Assembly (NCBI GenBank): GCA_950295325.1
Contig: OX485804.1
Coordinates: forward strand, 15,626,001-15,690,000
Source: Polytrichum commune
Lineage: Eukaryota > Streptophyta > Polytrichopsida > Polytrichales > Polytrichaceae
Length of the DNA: 64,000 nucleotides
Direction: 5' to 3'
Positions within the stretch are counted from its first letter, which is position 1; each line of letters starts with the position of its first letter. Of the stretch, positions 23,478 through 36,247 are shown one piece after another. The notes under the pieces were generated by a model that searched no databases, had not been told where the DNA came from, and was given only the letters and a program-made list of their open reading frames with translations. Position numbers and translations under genes: made by a program.

Positions 23478-23810
23478 GTATCAATAACCAACATCGATAA
23501 TGGTATCAAAAAACCTACATGTGGGTGTCTAAATTGTAACACTACTCTATTATTGATATTTGATGGGTATTTCACGTTGAGAGAGTCTTAGTATATTGTA
23601 GGTCTTATTTGGGCCAATGCCATTCAGGTGCCATTCTAAACCAACTTAGTACTAGGACAATTTTGCCTAGGTTTGAAGGATTGTGCATGGTGTATAGACC
23701 ACGAATATATTGGAAACAAAAGTACTGTCAAATACCCATACCCTAGTGGTATTACAACATGTAAATTCTCAATATAAATGCCCAAATGATATCTAACAAA
23801 AACAAGAACA
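23478..23810 (+). repeat. Segment duplicated at 25300-25620, copy 1
   Basis: Shared ordered phrases: gtatcaat.accaacat, aatttgtaacac (or attgtaacac), ccattct.aacca, aatacc.tcaaataccata. Moderately diverged; no coding signal. Confidence 0.6.
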
Positions 23811-23869
23811 CACCAACACTCATAACATTACTAAGCAACTAGATGAATGGTGTTTTTTTTCAAAGAAAG

Positions 23870-25035
23870 AGGTTGAAAAGAAAACTTCAAATTTACAAGT
23901 GCTTGTCAAAACTATATAGTACACAACCTGAGTGCTATAAACAAGGAAGCCCAAATTACATGAAATTCAAGCTTGGTTGATACACAGTCCCACGGTACTC
24001 AACCAAGGAGATGACTAATGTTATGTTGATTATGAGCTCATTTGTTTCTCTTTTTTTTGTCATTGGCAATCAACAAACATAAATGTATTCCCATTAAATT
24101 TCCAAGTTGAAGCACATGAAGTGGGAGCTCGGAGTTGGGAATCATCACTCAAGCTACCGGCTTCGACTCCATGTTGGATTTGATCGGATTAAAGAGGCTC
24201 CAATAAAGAAGATTCTAAATTTAAAGTTGCTTGTCGAAAACTACACAATACATAACCTAAGTGCTCCCCATAAACAAGGAAATCCAAAATTAAAGGAGAA
24301 GTATGCTCACCCGAAACATGGTCCCGCATAACACAACCAAGGAGCTGAGGGCCACTTCACACACGAGACTAAGAGCCCGTGACCATTATACTTCAAGCAC
24401 TCTCATTGGTGGAAAAGGCGGAGCCGGTACTAGTTCACTTCACACTACACTGAAGGGACCAAAGGAGTATGTGAATGCAAGATGGATGTAAAGTCTACAT
24501 GGATTCCCACATGGCATCAAATGGATCATGTTTCATGGTCACTTGGACTATTTCAAAAAACCACCTCTTGGAGGTAGGCCTAACACAAAATGGGGAGACC
24601 ATGGCACTCCGAATGCTCACCCCCATTGATTTATTCTATTTCATCATGTGTGAGGACCTGCATGCATAGAAATTCGTTGAAATAGCATTTGGTTGAGGGC
24701 CCAATCACATATGACTTCACACTACACTTGAGGATTTGTGACCGCACTACATTTTTTTGGAGGTGGGTTGGAACGGCCTTTGGACACTTTCTTTGGGGCT
24801 CTCACAATATTCATGGTCACAGCTCTTGGCTCATGTGTGAAGTGGCCCTGAGTAATGTTATGTCGATTATGAGCCCAATTTTTGTGTCATTTTTGTCATT
24901 GGCAATCAACGTTATAAATGTATTTCCATTGACTTCCCAAAGCGAGGCCCGGGAAGTGGGGACTCGGGGATTCATCAGTCAAGACCACTGGCTTTGACTC
25001 CATATTGGACTGTATTGGATTCCAATAAGTAGTTG
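23870..25035 (+). repeat. Tandem duplication, about 333-bp unit, second unit interrupted
   Basis: Unit 1 spans about 23870-24203 and unit 2 about 24204-25035. Shared phrases are caaccaaggag, taatgttatgt.gattatgagc, ttgtcattggcaatcaac and gactccat.ttgga. Unit 2 is longer only because the 500-bp Harbinger-type copy c was inserted in it. Unit 1 shows the empty site (accaaggagatgactaatg). Confidence 0.8.
24349..24848 (+). mobile_element. Harbinger-type MITE, copy c (500 bp)
   Basis: GGGCCACTTCACACACGAG at the left and its inverse at the right, flanked by TGA at 24346-24348 and 24849-24851. The neighbouring duplicate unit retains the unoccupied target with a single TGA (24012-24014), directly supporting a 3-bp duplication on insertion. 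Confidence 0.9.
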
Positions 25036-25299
25036 AGAGCAGTACCATGCATTTTTTGTAGGGTTTGATATGTTGAACTAACTTACTCTTGGAACCCTCA
25101 TCGGTCCTTGCCCGCCTCCTCAATGGGTCCGTGTCTTTGTTATATATGTACCTCCAACAACTAGATCTACAACACTTTTTAATGAAATAGAAGCAATCAC
25201 GGTCGCCAACCGTCCCAAATCCCTACACACGACACTTTCGGTGTTCACTTCGGTTTCTTAATGTTTTAACCAAAGTTGGACCGGTGTATAGGTGAATAC
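25036..25299. other. Intergenic, nothing recognised
   Basis: No feature seen. Confidence 0.5.
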
Positions 25300-25620
25300 A
25301 ATAAATGGTATCAATGATCAACATCTATAGGGATTCAAAGAATCTACCCATGGGGTGGCTAATTTGTAACACCAATCTACTCTTGATAAATTGGTGGGTA
25401 TGTCGGTGTGAGTGTATTTTTGTATACCCGAGTTGTTGTTTTGGTCAACACCATTCTGAACCATACTGATGCTTGGGAGATTAAACGTAGGTATGAAGTT
25501 TCTTGAATGATATGTAGACTCGAATGGTATCAAACACAAGAATACCGTCAAATACACATACCTGATTAGTATGAATAAAATGCAAATCCTCATTATGGAT
25601 GCCCAAGTGTTATCAAAAGG
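25300..25620 (+). repeat. Segment duplicated from 23478-23810, copy 2
   Basis: Partner of 23478-23810. The two copies flank the 333-bp tandem duplication, so a larger local duplication may once have covered the whole stretch. Confidence 0.6.
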
Positions 25621-26459
25621 GATGGTGCCAATCCAACACCAGTTTTAGCCCGAAAGGCCCTTGCAAAATCTCCCCAAAATCATCTCAAAATCTCATCCCA
25701 ATTCAACAACTTATCAAGAAAAGGATATCAGTCTCTCATGGTGAATATGATCGTGCGGCGGGCATCTTTGTAGAGTTAGGTTCGATGTTATGGTTGTTTT
25801 TAACATGTGATATTGTGTGCTCAAGATGGACATGGATCAAAGAAAAAATCATTTGGAAAAATTATTGTGATATGTCAAAAGTACAATGGACCACAATAAT
25901 GTGTGTAAAAGGTGTAGTATACGAATAGAGAAGTTAGAGATAATCAGGAGAGGAGGGAGACAACTCTCTAGCTTTTCAACGGCACTTATTGAAGCTTGGA
26001 TCACAAATGTTTTTGGATACAGTTGGAGTATGTTATGATTTTTGGACCATAAAATGCATCCCTAAAAGAGCTCATTTAATGTGTGTTGCTATTTGAAACT
26101 ACGTAATGTGATAATGTGTTTCTCAGGTTGTCGATATTTCCTAACGAAAGTTCAATAGGTTGTTTGGATTTTGTAGAACATAAATGACTTTGCTTGGTAA
26201 ACTAGTATAATGCTCATTAAATAGATATAGCATTATGTAACTCTGAATAGTATCATGCACTCAATGGGATAATCGGTGTATTCAGGAGTTTAGGGCCCAC
26301 TATGAGAGTGGACCAAGAAGCCTAGAAGCAAAAGGGTACACAAGTCCACCCCTGATCTATCAACATGAGGAAATAATGGGAGCCAATGACTCCGAAATCC
26401 GGCTATGGCTAGACACCCAAAACCTTGAATTTCCTGGTATGGGGTCTAAACTCTTGCTT
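25621..26459. other. Intergenic
   Basis: 25640-25780 weakly resembles the 192-bp unit that follows. An open frame of 109 codons overlapping it (25599-25928) has no family signal. Confidence 0.5.
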
Positions 26460-27020
26460 GGGTGATTGCACAAAGAGCAGCTAATTCATAAAGATCCCAC
26501 ATAAATCTTTCCAAAATTGTCTTAAAAGAGTTCAATCCATTCAACTTATTTAAAGAGATTCAACATTTGTTATGATAGATCTGATTCTACATATGGCATC
26601 TTTGAGTAGTTAGGATTTTTCACAAGAACTTTGACCACTAGCATGAGGTTGGGTGATCGCACAAAGAGCAACCAATCCATAAAGATTGCAAAATAATCTT
26701 TCCAAAATTGTCTAAAAGAGTTCAATCCATTCAACCAACTTATTAAAGAAAATCAACATTTGTTATGATAGAACCGACTCTACAAATGGCGTCTTTGAGT
26801 GGTTAGGATTGTTCACAAAAACTTTTACCACTAGCATGAGGTTGGGTGATCGCACAAAGAGCAACTAATCCATAACAACCGCACAAAAATCTTTCCGAAA
26901 TTGTTTAAAAGAGTTCAATCCATTCAACAACTTATTAAAGAAAATCAACATTTGTTGTGATATATCTTACTATACAGATGACATCTTTGAATAGTTAGGA
27001 TTGTATACAAAAACTTTTAG
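26460..27020 (+). repeat. Tandem triplicate, about 192-bp unit
   Basis: Units begin gggtgat.gcacaaagagca at 26460, 26651 and 26844. Shared internals are atctttcc.aaattgt, gagttcaatccattcaac and aatcaacatttgtt. The third unit ends near 27020. Related sequence occurs in the 363-bp duplication at 40561. Confidence 0.88.
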
Positions 27021-28334
27021 TTGTTCACGTGTTCAAAATCAAAAGATCATAATATAAATGTGTACGTTAATATTATTAGACAACAATAATTGCGTGGACA
27101 AGAACATCCACCTTGGCCTTTAAGGGTTAGCATCCCAACACTTTGAAGTAAAGCCCGAGGCACGCAAAGAACACAAAAACACAAGAAAAACACATTGATA
27201 TGGGTATCTTTGCGACTTGCTCTCAAGAATGTCACCGGCTTGATGAAACATTGCTATCTAGTTGGAAAAAAATGGATCATTTGGTCTTTTGCATAAGGAT
27301 CATTGGGCATCTCTAAACAATAGTCGTTATCATTAAAATTATGATGGCTAAGACCCCGAATTCTCATGGAACCCACCTTTTAAACTGTTCTATAAACTTG
27401 CTTATAGGGGTCTTGAATGTTATGGGTGCCCTTTAGACTTGGTTAGGGACCTGCTCACGATCATGATTATGTTGTGGTTTTTTAGGGACTTATGTGACCA
27501 CTTCTCTTAATTGGACACTTATATTTGATTGGTATATGGAAAGGCTTATAGTTAAAGAATGAAAATCAAGAAGATTTGTTTCACAATGAGAGTGTGCTAA
27601 GTGCACAAAGCATAGAGACATGTCTATGTTTTATCTACGTTTGATATTTAACACAATTATGAGCACCATTGTGATATTTTTATAATGAGTCAATATATCT
27701 TCATTCCAAGTCTTCAATCTCTTATAATTTTTGCATCTTGACTACGAGTCTACAATTTGAAATAACAACTTCTTGATTCAATTGCTAGTTGGCTGAGACA
27801 ACTACCAATCCAATCTAATAGTCATAACTATCTATGACGTTGAAAATGCCCACATTAGGGTCACGCACCTAAAGGAGGATTCAAGGTCCGGGTCCAAGAG
27901 ACTGGGGTCTAGAACACCTCTTAAAAGACCTTACTTTTGGACTCAAGATTGAACCCAAGCTTGAAAATTGGTTCCTCAAACTAGAAGGAGTATTTTTTTT
28001 TGAGTGAGGAGTGTTAAGGGTTCATTGGAAGCGCCACTTCGTATTTTCATAACTTGAACCATGACCCAAGTGTAAACTCCTTGGATCCAAAAGCTTGCAC
28101 TTAACTAATATCTTTGCTCGATTTTTGGGTGTTTCTTTGGTCCTGGACCCCAATGTGTACTCACCTTAATGTACGTGGGTGTTAGTTGGCCTGCTTTTCA
28201 TGTTTTCCAACTTCAACTAGTGAGAATCACATAACAAAAACTTGTGTTGCATTTGCAAATCTATGTTGAAACATCAACAACACAAAATGGATCAAAAATT
28301 GGACTTCTCTTGATTTAATTATGATTATAAAAAA
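27021..28334. other. Intergenic with a short dispersed module
   Basis: 27025-27130 (ttcacgtgttcaaaatc, aatgtgtacgtt, acatccaccttggccttt) matches 40728 and 41088. The rest is unrecognised apart from an old repeat phrase around 27940-28160 (ggactcaagattg, ttggtcctggaccccaatgtg). Confidence 0.5.
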
Positions 28335-28530
28335 TGCATGTGTGTTGATTCTTCAAATGAATACCATAATTATGTCAACCATTGAATCTAGAATGACTGA
28401 TAACGTCGGAACACATGATCCGTTTTCTTTTGAACACACGTTTTGTTGGATTCCATCTTAACCTAACCTAACCTAACCACACTCTAACATGGGTGTGCGA
28501 TTAACCAAATTAGGCCCACATACCTCAAGA
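28335..28530 (-). repeat. G-tract family, inverted fragment
   Basis: tgtcaaccattgaatctaga, gaacacacgttttgttgg and a ctaacc..cac end, as in the 4925 copy. No poly-G tract. Confidence 0.5.
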
Positions 28531-28554
28531 GTCAGTAGGTACACATCTCAAGGC

Positions 28555-28780
28555 CGATTTACACCATGAACCATGAAGTCGGACCATGGAAGATGGCCTT
28601 TTCCCATGGTCCTACTCGATGGTCCAACTTTCATGGTCTGCTTTCTTAAAAAAAAAACAAATTTACAAAGCCTTTACACCCCTCACTAGGTGTCAACCGA
28701 ATGTGAACCAAGAGGAATGACCATGCACCAAAAGTGAATGTGCTGATTTTTTTTTAAATTATTTTGAAACAAATTCAAGT
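28555..28780 (+). repeat. Solitary copy of the 150-bp array unit
   Basis: ttacaccatgaaccatgaagt, ccatggtc..ctttcatggtc, then tttacacccctcactaggtg as in the left arm of the foldback at 7330-7360. It shows that the array unit also exists outside the array. Confidence 0.65.
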
Positions 28781-28781
28781 T

Positions 28782-28995
28782 TGACCATCGATCAAGATCC
28801 TAGTGTTTCCAAGTCCAACCAGTTACATGTTGACATCTTTCGATATTTTCCTTTGTTGAGTTTGAGGTATATTCCCTAGATTCTTTTAAAACGTTCAAAA
28901 CAATTTCCTCAAGTAATTGAACTTCAACTGCTTATGTCTCAAACTCAACTGGCTCATCTGCAACTCACGGTCGGCTCTCTCCGGCCATTGACACG
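28782..28995 (-). repeat. AACCGG-family repeat, copy at 28.8 kb
   Basis: Order: atcaagatcctag, gtccaaccagtt, ttgaggtatattcc, ttgaacttcaactg, tcaaactcaactgg, ctccggccattga. The same order is seen at 37160-37357 and, inverted, at 58777 and 60748. About 210 bp; non-coding. Confidence 0.7.
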
Positions 28996-31220
28996 GATGG
29001 TTTGGCAGGGCCACTAACTTTAGTTAGCCTCTTGTCGCATCACCCGACTCGAGAATATAATTTGGAGTACAAGCAACTTTAGCAATACCAGTCTGCATAA
29101 AAGCATCCATTATTTGTTGTGAATTATTATGTGTAAGTTGTACCAACCATATCACATACACATGCGACAAAAAAAATATATATATATTCATCTATCACGT
29201 CTTGTAGGTAGCTATGCTATCTCTATGTTTGATTTAGCGTGGCATTAACATCGATGTGTCATGTTGACTAGAGTGACTTTCATGATTTTTTTCTTTTTCT
29301 AACATGTCACTTTCTGTGGTCGCAGACCGTCCACTAATTGCGAGATCATCTATGTGGGTCAACGATGAATATAAATGTGGACTTTAGTAAATCACTTGTG
29401 TAGTGTAGATATGAACGCACTTGGGTTTCACCATGAAGGAGCACTTGGGTTGCATGCTCCTAACTCATGTTTTTTTTGAAGCATTGAGAAAAAATAGATT
29501 TGGATGTTATGAACAATTCGTTGGGAGGAAAAAATATGAAAGACAAACAAAGAAAATTTTAAAAATCATTTCATGTCAACATGTGTTCTGAATTATAATC
29601 AATGCGAGCAATTCATTTCATGTTCCAAAGTGTTTTTTCTTTTTCTTTGTTGCTCTGCTTCATGCTTTGTTCTGCATGTGACATACTTGATCACAAATGT
29701 CACATGGGAGGCCTTAGGTGACCTTACAAATATCGTGTGCAAGATATGGTTGCCTATATGGAAATGTGCTCAAGCAATAAAGGGTTAATAAACATGAGAT
29801 TATGGAATCGGGCGTAGGAAGGGGGGTTCCAAATGTTCATTTGATTCATCTTACCTTTCTTCTCAATTATTGTAGAATTGTCAAAATTTTCAAATGCTAG
29901 AATCATAGTAACATTCAGTAGCTAACATGAGAAAGCAACCTATTAAGGCACATTGTCTCATAACTCCTTGTCATCTTTGAGATGGTGGACGTTTAGCCTT
30001 AAATATGGTGTTTTAATATTGTACAACATGATAATGCATTGTGATGTGAATTTTGAGTAGATGGTTATAGCTTGTTGTCTTGGAAGGTTGCACTTTTTGA
30101 CAAGCACATAAAGTGGCTTGGAAAAAAAATTGATGAAGAATTCATGTCCTCCAATACAAATTGAGAATACACATCTGCTTCAAAACTACCAAAAATGTTT
30201 AAGGATTGACTTGAATGCTAGCATAAATAATAATTGCTACCTCGAGGATATCCATGCAATTCTTATTTTGTGTTACATTAATAATGACAATTGACGTGGT
30301 TGGCTTAAGTCACAAAATACATGATTGTCAATGTTAGCCCATGGATAGATAAAACACAGCCTTGGGCATTGCTATGAGTCCTCACCAAATCTTAGATAAC
30401 AAATTATTTACGTAGGGTTTTGAAAATCTATATAGTAGATATTCTTATGTCAAAGAGCATATCAAAAATATAGTCAAGTGTAACATTGTGATCAAGGGCA
30501 CCTAAATGGTGTATTTGAATTGGATTCTTTGGCGTCAAGGTATTTAATTGCTCAAAAAGCCAAACTTGATGAATGAGTTGGTTTTGACATGATCACTTTG
30601 GACACAATTCATTTAAATTGGGAGTAAGTCATTTAAGTTCATGTGTTTTCAACTTGTTGAGGCATGGGTGGGGGCCATGGCTTCTTATACACTTAGCCTA
30701 GACTCTGGAGGGTGCAATATTTAACATATTTCACATGCATATGCCACCTTCAAAACAATACCCTTATATACATATTATGGGTGAGGGAAAAGAAAGAAAT
30801 ACACATACACATTTATAGTTGGGATATAGCAAGCACTATATACACAACCATGTAAGATTAAAATTTTTACACATACCACAACATGTGTATACAAAGGGAA
30901 AGAAAAAATAAAAATAAAACTGCAAAAGGGTAGGCCTCCGATATTTGTGGGGTGAAATACTTGAATAATACATCCTAAATTTTTATAGTTTCCTATATAT
31001 GTGTGCCCTTGTTGTAAATTTACACATATGTTTCAATGCTCCACATGACATAATATAGAAAAATGAATGCTTGAGCCCTATGCATATGACTAGCTTGGAC
31101 CCGTGCCATCCTAGCTTGTTGCACACGTGCATATAAACCAATATCCCAGGCCACCACAACCCCCAAATGGGCAACCATATGTTCATGTGACTGTGTGTAC
31201 TTGCCATATGGAGGTATGCA
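28996..31220. other. Intergenic, nothing recognised
   Basis: AT-rich with short unsupported open frames and no repeat partner noticed. Confidence 0.6.
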
Positions 31221-31224
31221 CCAA

Positions 31225-31237
31225 CCCCCCCCCCCCC
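31225..31237. repeat. C13 tract
   Basis: Uninterrupted run of 13 C in a locally C-rich stretch. The proline-rich frames across it (31127-31419) and the minus-strand glycine-rich frames are composition artefacts. Confidence 0.95.
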
Positions 31238-32382
31238 TCCTCCCAACTGAGCCACCGTCATGCCCCCCATGGCCGCCACTTCCTCCCACTGGACTCCCTT
31301 TGTGTGCATCCATGGTTCCCCACCATTATACATTTTGTCCTCTATTTTTTGTCACATGTGTTTTCTTTTTTCATAATCCTTGTCATGTAACTTTTTTTAA
31401 ATGGAAGTGTTTCACTTAAACGGCGGCGAAGCATGAGGAATAGTGGCAGAACAACAAGGCGACAACCTCACCACCATCACATTGTCCTTTGTATATTGAT
31501 GTAACCCAAAGTCACAATCGATACTCCTTGTGTGCACCCACGTGCTACAAGTTTGAACATCCAGTGCACCCCCCATGACACTTGGAGGTTACGCCATCAA
31601 TTTCAGCATTGTTGAGTTGCAACTATTCCTTGACTCTTGCATGTGGTGACCTATTGCACAAAATTTGTTCTGTCAATTAGAGAGATGCATGTCGTGGTCC
31701 TAAGGTAGGTGGCCCTATTGTGAGGCACTTCCAACTCCACCTACAATTCTTGTTGTTGGATTAGATAAGGAATTGTATCAAATGCTCAATAAGTGTGAAT
31801 AACAATACTATTGTTTCGAGTCTCAAGAGGTCCAAGTGACCATGATGAATAGTGTCCATGGTGACGATTAGTGGACTTGACACTACTAGATCATAGACAT
31901 CTAGTTTAGACCGTTTGCCAATAGCATATGTGAAACTAAATACCATAAACGGTGTAGAGTTGACATGCCTAACTTGCAAAGCATACCTCTTTATTTTAGA
32001 TTCCGTATATGTCTTTAACATGTAAATAAATGAGGTCTCGGATATGGGAATCTTAAATTGGTTGGTTAGTTTCTTCGTGTTGGGACCGATGTGGGATTTC
32101 AACCTCTCCATCAGTAAATTGATTGGGTGGTTATAGGCATACCGTAGAGGGCTCTCTATTCCGATAAAACATAATTTGCTCCCACTTAGGTTTAACCATG
32201 TGTCAATCCGACATTGGTTGCAAATCTCTTGAATCCCATGTGAAAACTACATTCCAACATCAATAAAGATGAAATAGAGTGGCCTTTACGGTAGTCTTGT
32301 TGTTGAGCGGTCCATTCTCGACAACAATAGGTACCTTGGACCATCAATCAACTCAGCTCATTTAAATAAGCTTCCTCACAAT
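31238..32382. other. Intergenic with a CACTTGGCAT-family fragment
   Basis: 31860-31960 (gtggacttgacactactag, agacatctagttta, ccgtttgccaatag) matches 430-500 and 12245-12300. Otherwise unrecognised. Confidence 0.5.
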
Positions 32383-32860
32383 GAGAGGGGGAATTATCAC
32401 ATGCAAGCGTACATACCTCTCATCCATTCATCATAAAAACACCCGTATAGGTTAGAGAGAGGGAATGATCATATATGAGCGAACCTCTCATTCATTTAAC
32501 ATAGAAACCTTAAAATAATATGCAATCCAGAGGTTTATTTAGCCGATTTGACACCGTAATTGGCTTTAAAGAATTGGTATGTTATACACTCAAGGTCATT
32601 TGAGATGAATCGGCAACAAACTTATAAGGGGTCAAGTTCTTATGTTGGATGGATGAGAGGTACGGTCGTATACGATAATTCCCACTCTCCCTATAGGCTT
32701 CCTATAAGATCTCAAGGGATTTGGATCATACTACTTCGGGATCTTTAAAGCTAGTTCCATTGTCCAATAAACTAAAATTTAGAATCTATGGGTTGCATAT
32801 TATTTTAGGGTTTATGTTGGGTGAATGAGAGGTGCGTTCATTTGCAATCACTTCCTCTCT
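32383..32860. mobile_element. Mutator-like MITE with a nested copy of its own family
   Basis: The outer ends (gagagggggaattatcacat..tacctctcatcc at 32383 and the inverse ending cctctc near 32858) belong to the same family as the inner element at 32455-32691. One copy transposed into another. Confidence 0.75.
32455..32691. mobile_element. Mutator-like MITE, nested inner copy (237 bp)
   Basis: Starts GAGAGAGGGAATGATC and ends with the inverse GATAATTCCCACTCTCCC (given on the element's own right end as cgataattcccactctccc). It is flanked by imperfect 9-bp duplications TATAGGTTA (32446-32454) and TATAGGCTT (32692-32700), 7 of 9 matching. Confidence 0.75.
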
Positions 32861-34913
32861 TCCATGCACAAACAATGCTAAAAGGGCTCAAAGGGTTCGT
32901 TATTGGTGCTTAAACCATGCGAGGATGACACAAACCACCACCACAACACTAATGATACAATAGATGAGTTCATTACAATAAAGGTAAGCATGCCTTAAAA
33001 GTACACTACCAGTTTCACATACGCTTTTGGGAGTCTTCTCTGGTTAGCAATTGTGAATAGTGAAGATTATCATTTCAAGTGTCAAAGTCGGAGTTGAGAT
33101 GCAAAAGTCATAAGAAGTGAAAATGATTATTATGGTTATTATTATTATTTAAAGATTCTCTCTTCGAGTGATCACATAAACCTTCTCATTTGTGTTGATT
33201 CTTAAAACCCAAAATGGTGTCCTCATTTTGAGCACGTAGTCCAATTTCATTTTTACACGTGTTTTATTTCATGTCCCATTTTTAACTACAATCCTTGACA
33301 TGTACCACTCAAATCTAGGTGATTGCTTAAGACTATGGTTCGATCAAGGTTGACTTACTTTACGTCCAATAGTTTTGGCCTCTTCAAATGCTAAATAAAT
33401 TTAGGGTAAGAATGTAGTCCATTAGCAAACCCTATACAAATATAATGCCATAAGAATGAGATTAAGACAATTATATCTCAACTCATGAGCTTTTCAAAGA
33501 GCATAATTCTTATACTCTCAAGTGCTAATATAGTTATACATGAAGTACAATGTTTATGATATATATATGGGGCCACTATCACTATAAACGAGGAAACCAA
33601 CACTAAAAGCATTGGGGATAATACTATGGGTGCACATTGTATTCCAACTTATAGCGTATGACATCGGAGGCCTACCCTGTAGGTCACAATATTTCAATTG
33701 GATGGAAAATAATGTGCATTTGGAAGACTTCCAACAAAATGAGATCCAATTCATACCCGTTCTACCTAGGTGGCTTTACATCTAAAATTAGAATCTATAA
33801 CCTACTTTCACAACATATTTCAACCAAATTGAAAATTGGAATTCCCATAATTTCCCCTTGTAAATGGTATAGTCTTAAAACAAGATTCCCGTGAATTTTG
33901 GGCATGTGGAGAGATCGACGTAGAAACAATATCCTCAAGTATAAGGTTCCACGCTATTGTAGTGCATGTCAGTGTATACTATGGGCCACACTAAAATGCA
34001 TTGAAGGGTAAGTCACACTATAAGTATGCATGTATTTACCATAAACAATGTAGTTAGCATTGAGCATCGACTTTTTGGTTTTTTTTTCAACCAAAAAGCC
34101 GTTGTATTAATGCTTAGAATCATACTCGAAGCGTTTATTATTATTATTAAAAAAACCATTTTTTGCTTAAAGATAGGTGTGTGGATAAGACATGTCGACC
34201 TTCAAATAATAATGTTTGGTCCATGTATGTTTGAGGCAATTGGACCCTCTACGCAAGTACTCCAAATACAAGTTGACCACATATAGAAACGTTGACCCCT
34301 AAATGACAAGCATACATGAAGAGTCTCGTCACATGAAAACCAATAAAGTTATCCATAAAGTCTCCGGGCCATCGCTAAGTCTCATACATTCAAGCTTGAA
34401 GAGTAGCTTATGATTTGGATATTCCTTTGGACTACTCGTTTAACGGGCATGGGTTAAGTTATTGCACATTGAGATATTACAACTATCTAAGCATATGCAA
34501 AACAATCACACATACTCGGTTTTAAATTGTAAGACAATTTGATTCTAAAGAAATATAATACTAGGAATGTAATTAGAGATATCTAATTCATTACAATATG
34601 GACAAGCCCTGAGATTTATTTTTAGCCAATGCTAACAAGAAATAAGAAAGAAAGAAAGAAATCGGTTTTCTAGTACCAACACGAATAAGAGCCAGTTCTC
34701 CATTTTTTATATGAACGCTAACATAACATTACTTGGGGCCGTGACCAGTGACCATGAGGAAAAATGACCAATGATTTATCAAGCTCGTATTTACATAACA
34801 TACACCAAATAGGCGCATGCAACAATGAGAATGGAAATTTGTGCTAAGAAGACAAGCACTATTCTAGGCTCAATAGTGGACACAATTGGGAAGGCCTTGT
34901 GATCATTTAAAGG
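32861..34913. other. Intergenic; one G-tract family fragment
   Basis: 33150-33350 resembles the 5355 copy (aaagattctctcttcgagtgatcacata, gagcacgtagtcca). Low-complexity tttattattattatt near 34135. No gene is supported. Confidence 0.5.
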
Positions 34914-35178
34914 AAATTGTATTCTTCACTTTGACTTCTTATAAGTTTTGATTCTCGGCTTTGGTTTGAAAAGTCAGGATGACAATCTTTGTAATTTGCA
35001 ATCGTTAATCGCACGAGATGATTGGCACCCAATCCAACAATCATACATGTCTTTGGAGTTGGAAGTGCCCACAATGAGACCTTGTAAGGTAGACAAGTCT
35101 TAAATGGTTGTTCTTTTCCTACCCGGCCCATTTCGCCTAGGATACGAAACACACAACTAGTATGAGATACTTAGCATA
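34914..35178 (-). repeat. G-tract family, distal module
   Basis: Highly similar in inverted orientation to 41460-41695: gattctcggctttggtttga, ccaatccaacaatca, tttggagttggaagtgccc, tacgaaacacacaactag. It shows what the family's 3' half looks like when the poly-G half is absent. Confidence 0.8.
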
Positions 35179-35202
35179 AGTCACTTATGGATTTAAGTGA
35201 GT

Positions 35203-35960
35203 CATGTAAAAATCTACATGGATTTTTACATGGCAAACTATACATAACACTTCACGATTTGCCGGAGTTTGTATTAAACCCGACACAAATTCCAGCAGAC
35301 CGTGTCAACAATATGACCTTTGGATGGGAATCAAGGGCCCTCACACTTACATGGTCACGGCCCTTGGCTTGTGCATGAAGTGGCCTTACATGTAGCTCCC
35401 CACAATCCGCTAGCTTGGGCCTAGAAGGGTAGTGGCCCATAAGGCTACGGCATACTACATGAAAAGTCTACATGGATTCCTACATGGCAAACTATACATA
35501 ACGCTTTACAATTTGCCGAAGTTTGTATTAAACCCGACATAAATTCCAGCAAACCGTGTCAATGGTATGACCTTTGGATGGGAATCAAGGGCCCTCACAC
35601 TTACACGGTCACGGCCCTTGGCTTGTGCATGAAGTGGCCTTACATGTAGCTCCCCACAATCCGCTAACTTGGGCCCATAAGGGGAGTGGCCCATAAGGCT
35701 ACGACAGACTACATGAAAAATCTACATGGATTCCTACATGGCAAACTATACATAACGCTTTACAATTTGCCAGAGTTTGTATTAAACCCGACACAAATTC
35801 CAGCAGACCGTGTCAACAATATGACCTTTGGATGGGAATGAAGGGGCCCTCACACTTACACGGTCACAGCCCTTGGCTTGTGTGTGAAGTGGCCTTACAT
35901 GTAGCTCCCCACGATTCGCTAGCTTGGGCCTAGAAGGGTAGTGGCCCATAAGGCTACGGC
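35203..35960 (+). repeat. Tandem triplicate, 249-255-bp unit
   Basis: Units begin near catg.aaaa.tctacatgga at 35203, 35458 and 35712 and end near 35960. They share the ordered blocks gtattaaacccgaca, gaccgtgtcaa, gcttgtgcatgaagtggcc and cccataaggctacg. The gaagtggcc block and the flanking gtcacggcccttggct correspond to the inverted terminus of the Harbinger-type MITEs, notably the 58166 copy. The unit therefore looks derived from a MITE end plus extra DNA. Confidence 0.92.
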
Positions 35961-36247
35961 ATGGCTGCAGCCTAATGCTCATCACAAGCGATGAACGACA
36001 AAGCTCTGCTGCCGAATACTCACAAACAGCTTACAGCCAGCATCATTATTTATTCGTGGCAGGCTTCTCTGAATTTCCCATGGGCTTCTTTAAGGTCTCT
36101 CATGCATGGGCCTCCCCACGCATTTGGTGACCTAATTCCCACTCCCTCAGTGCCAAGAGCCTGCATCGATTTCACCTGTGGCATTAAAAATCCAAGGAAA
36201 TCAAATAACCGCCCAGCACAGAAGCTGGTACAATTGGATAGGTACTA
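35961..36247. other. Spacer between two arrays
   Basis: No repeat or gene recognised. Confidence 0.5.

Noticed and set aside
31127-31419. Proline-rich overlapping frames and glycine-rich minus-strand frames
   Set aside because: They surround a C13 tract and are open on several frames at once, as expected from composition alone.
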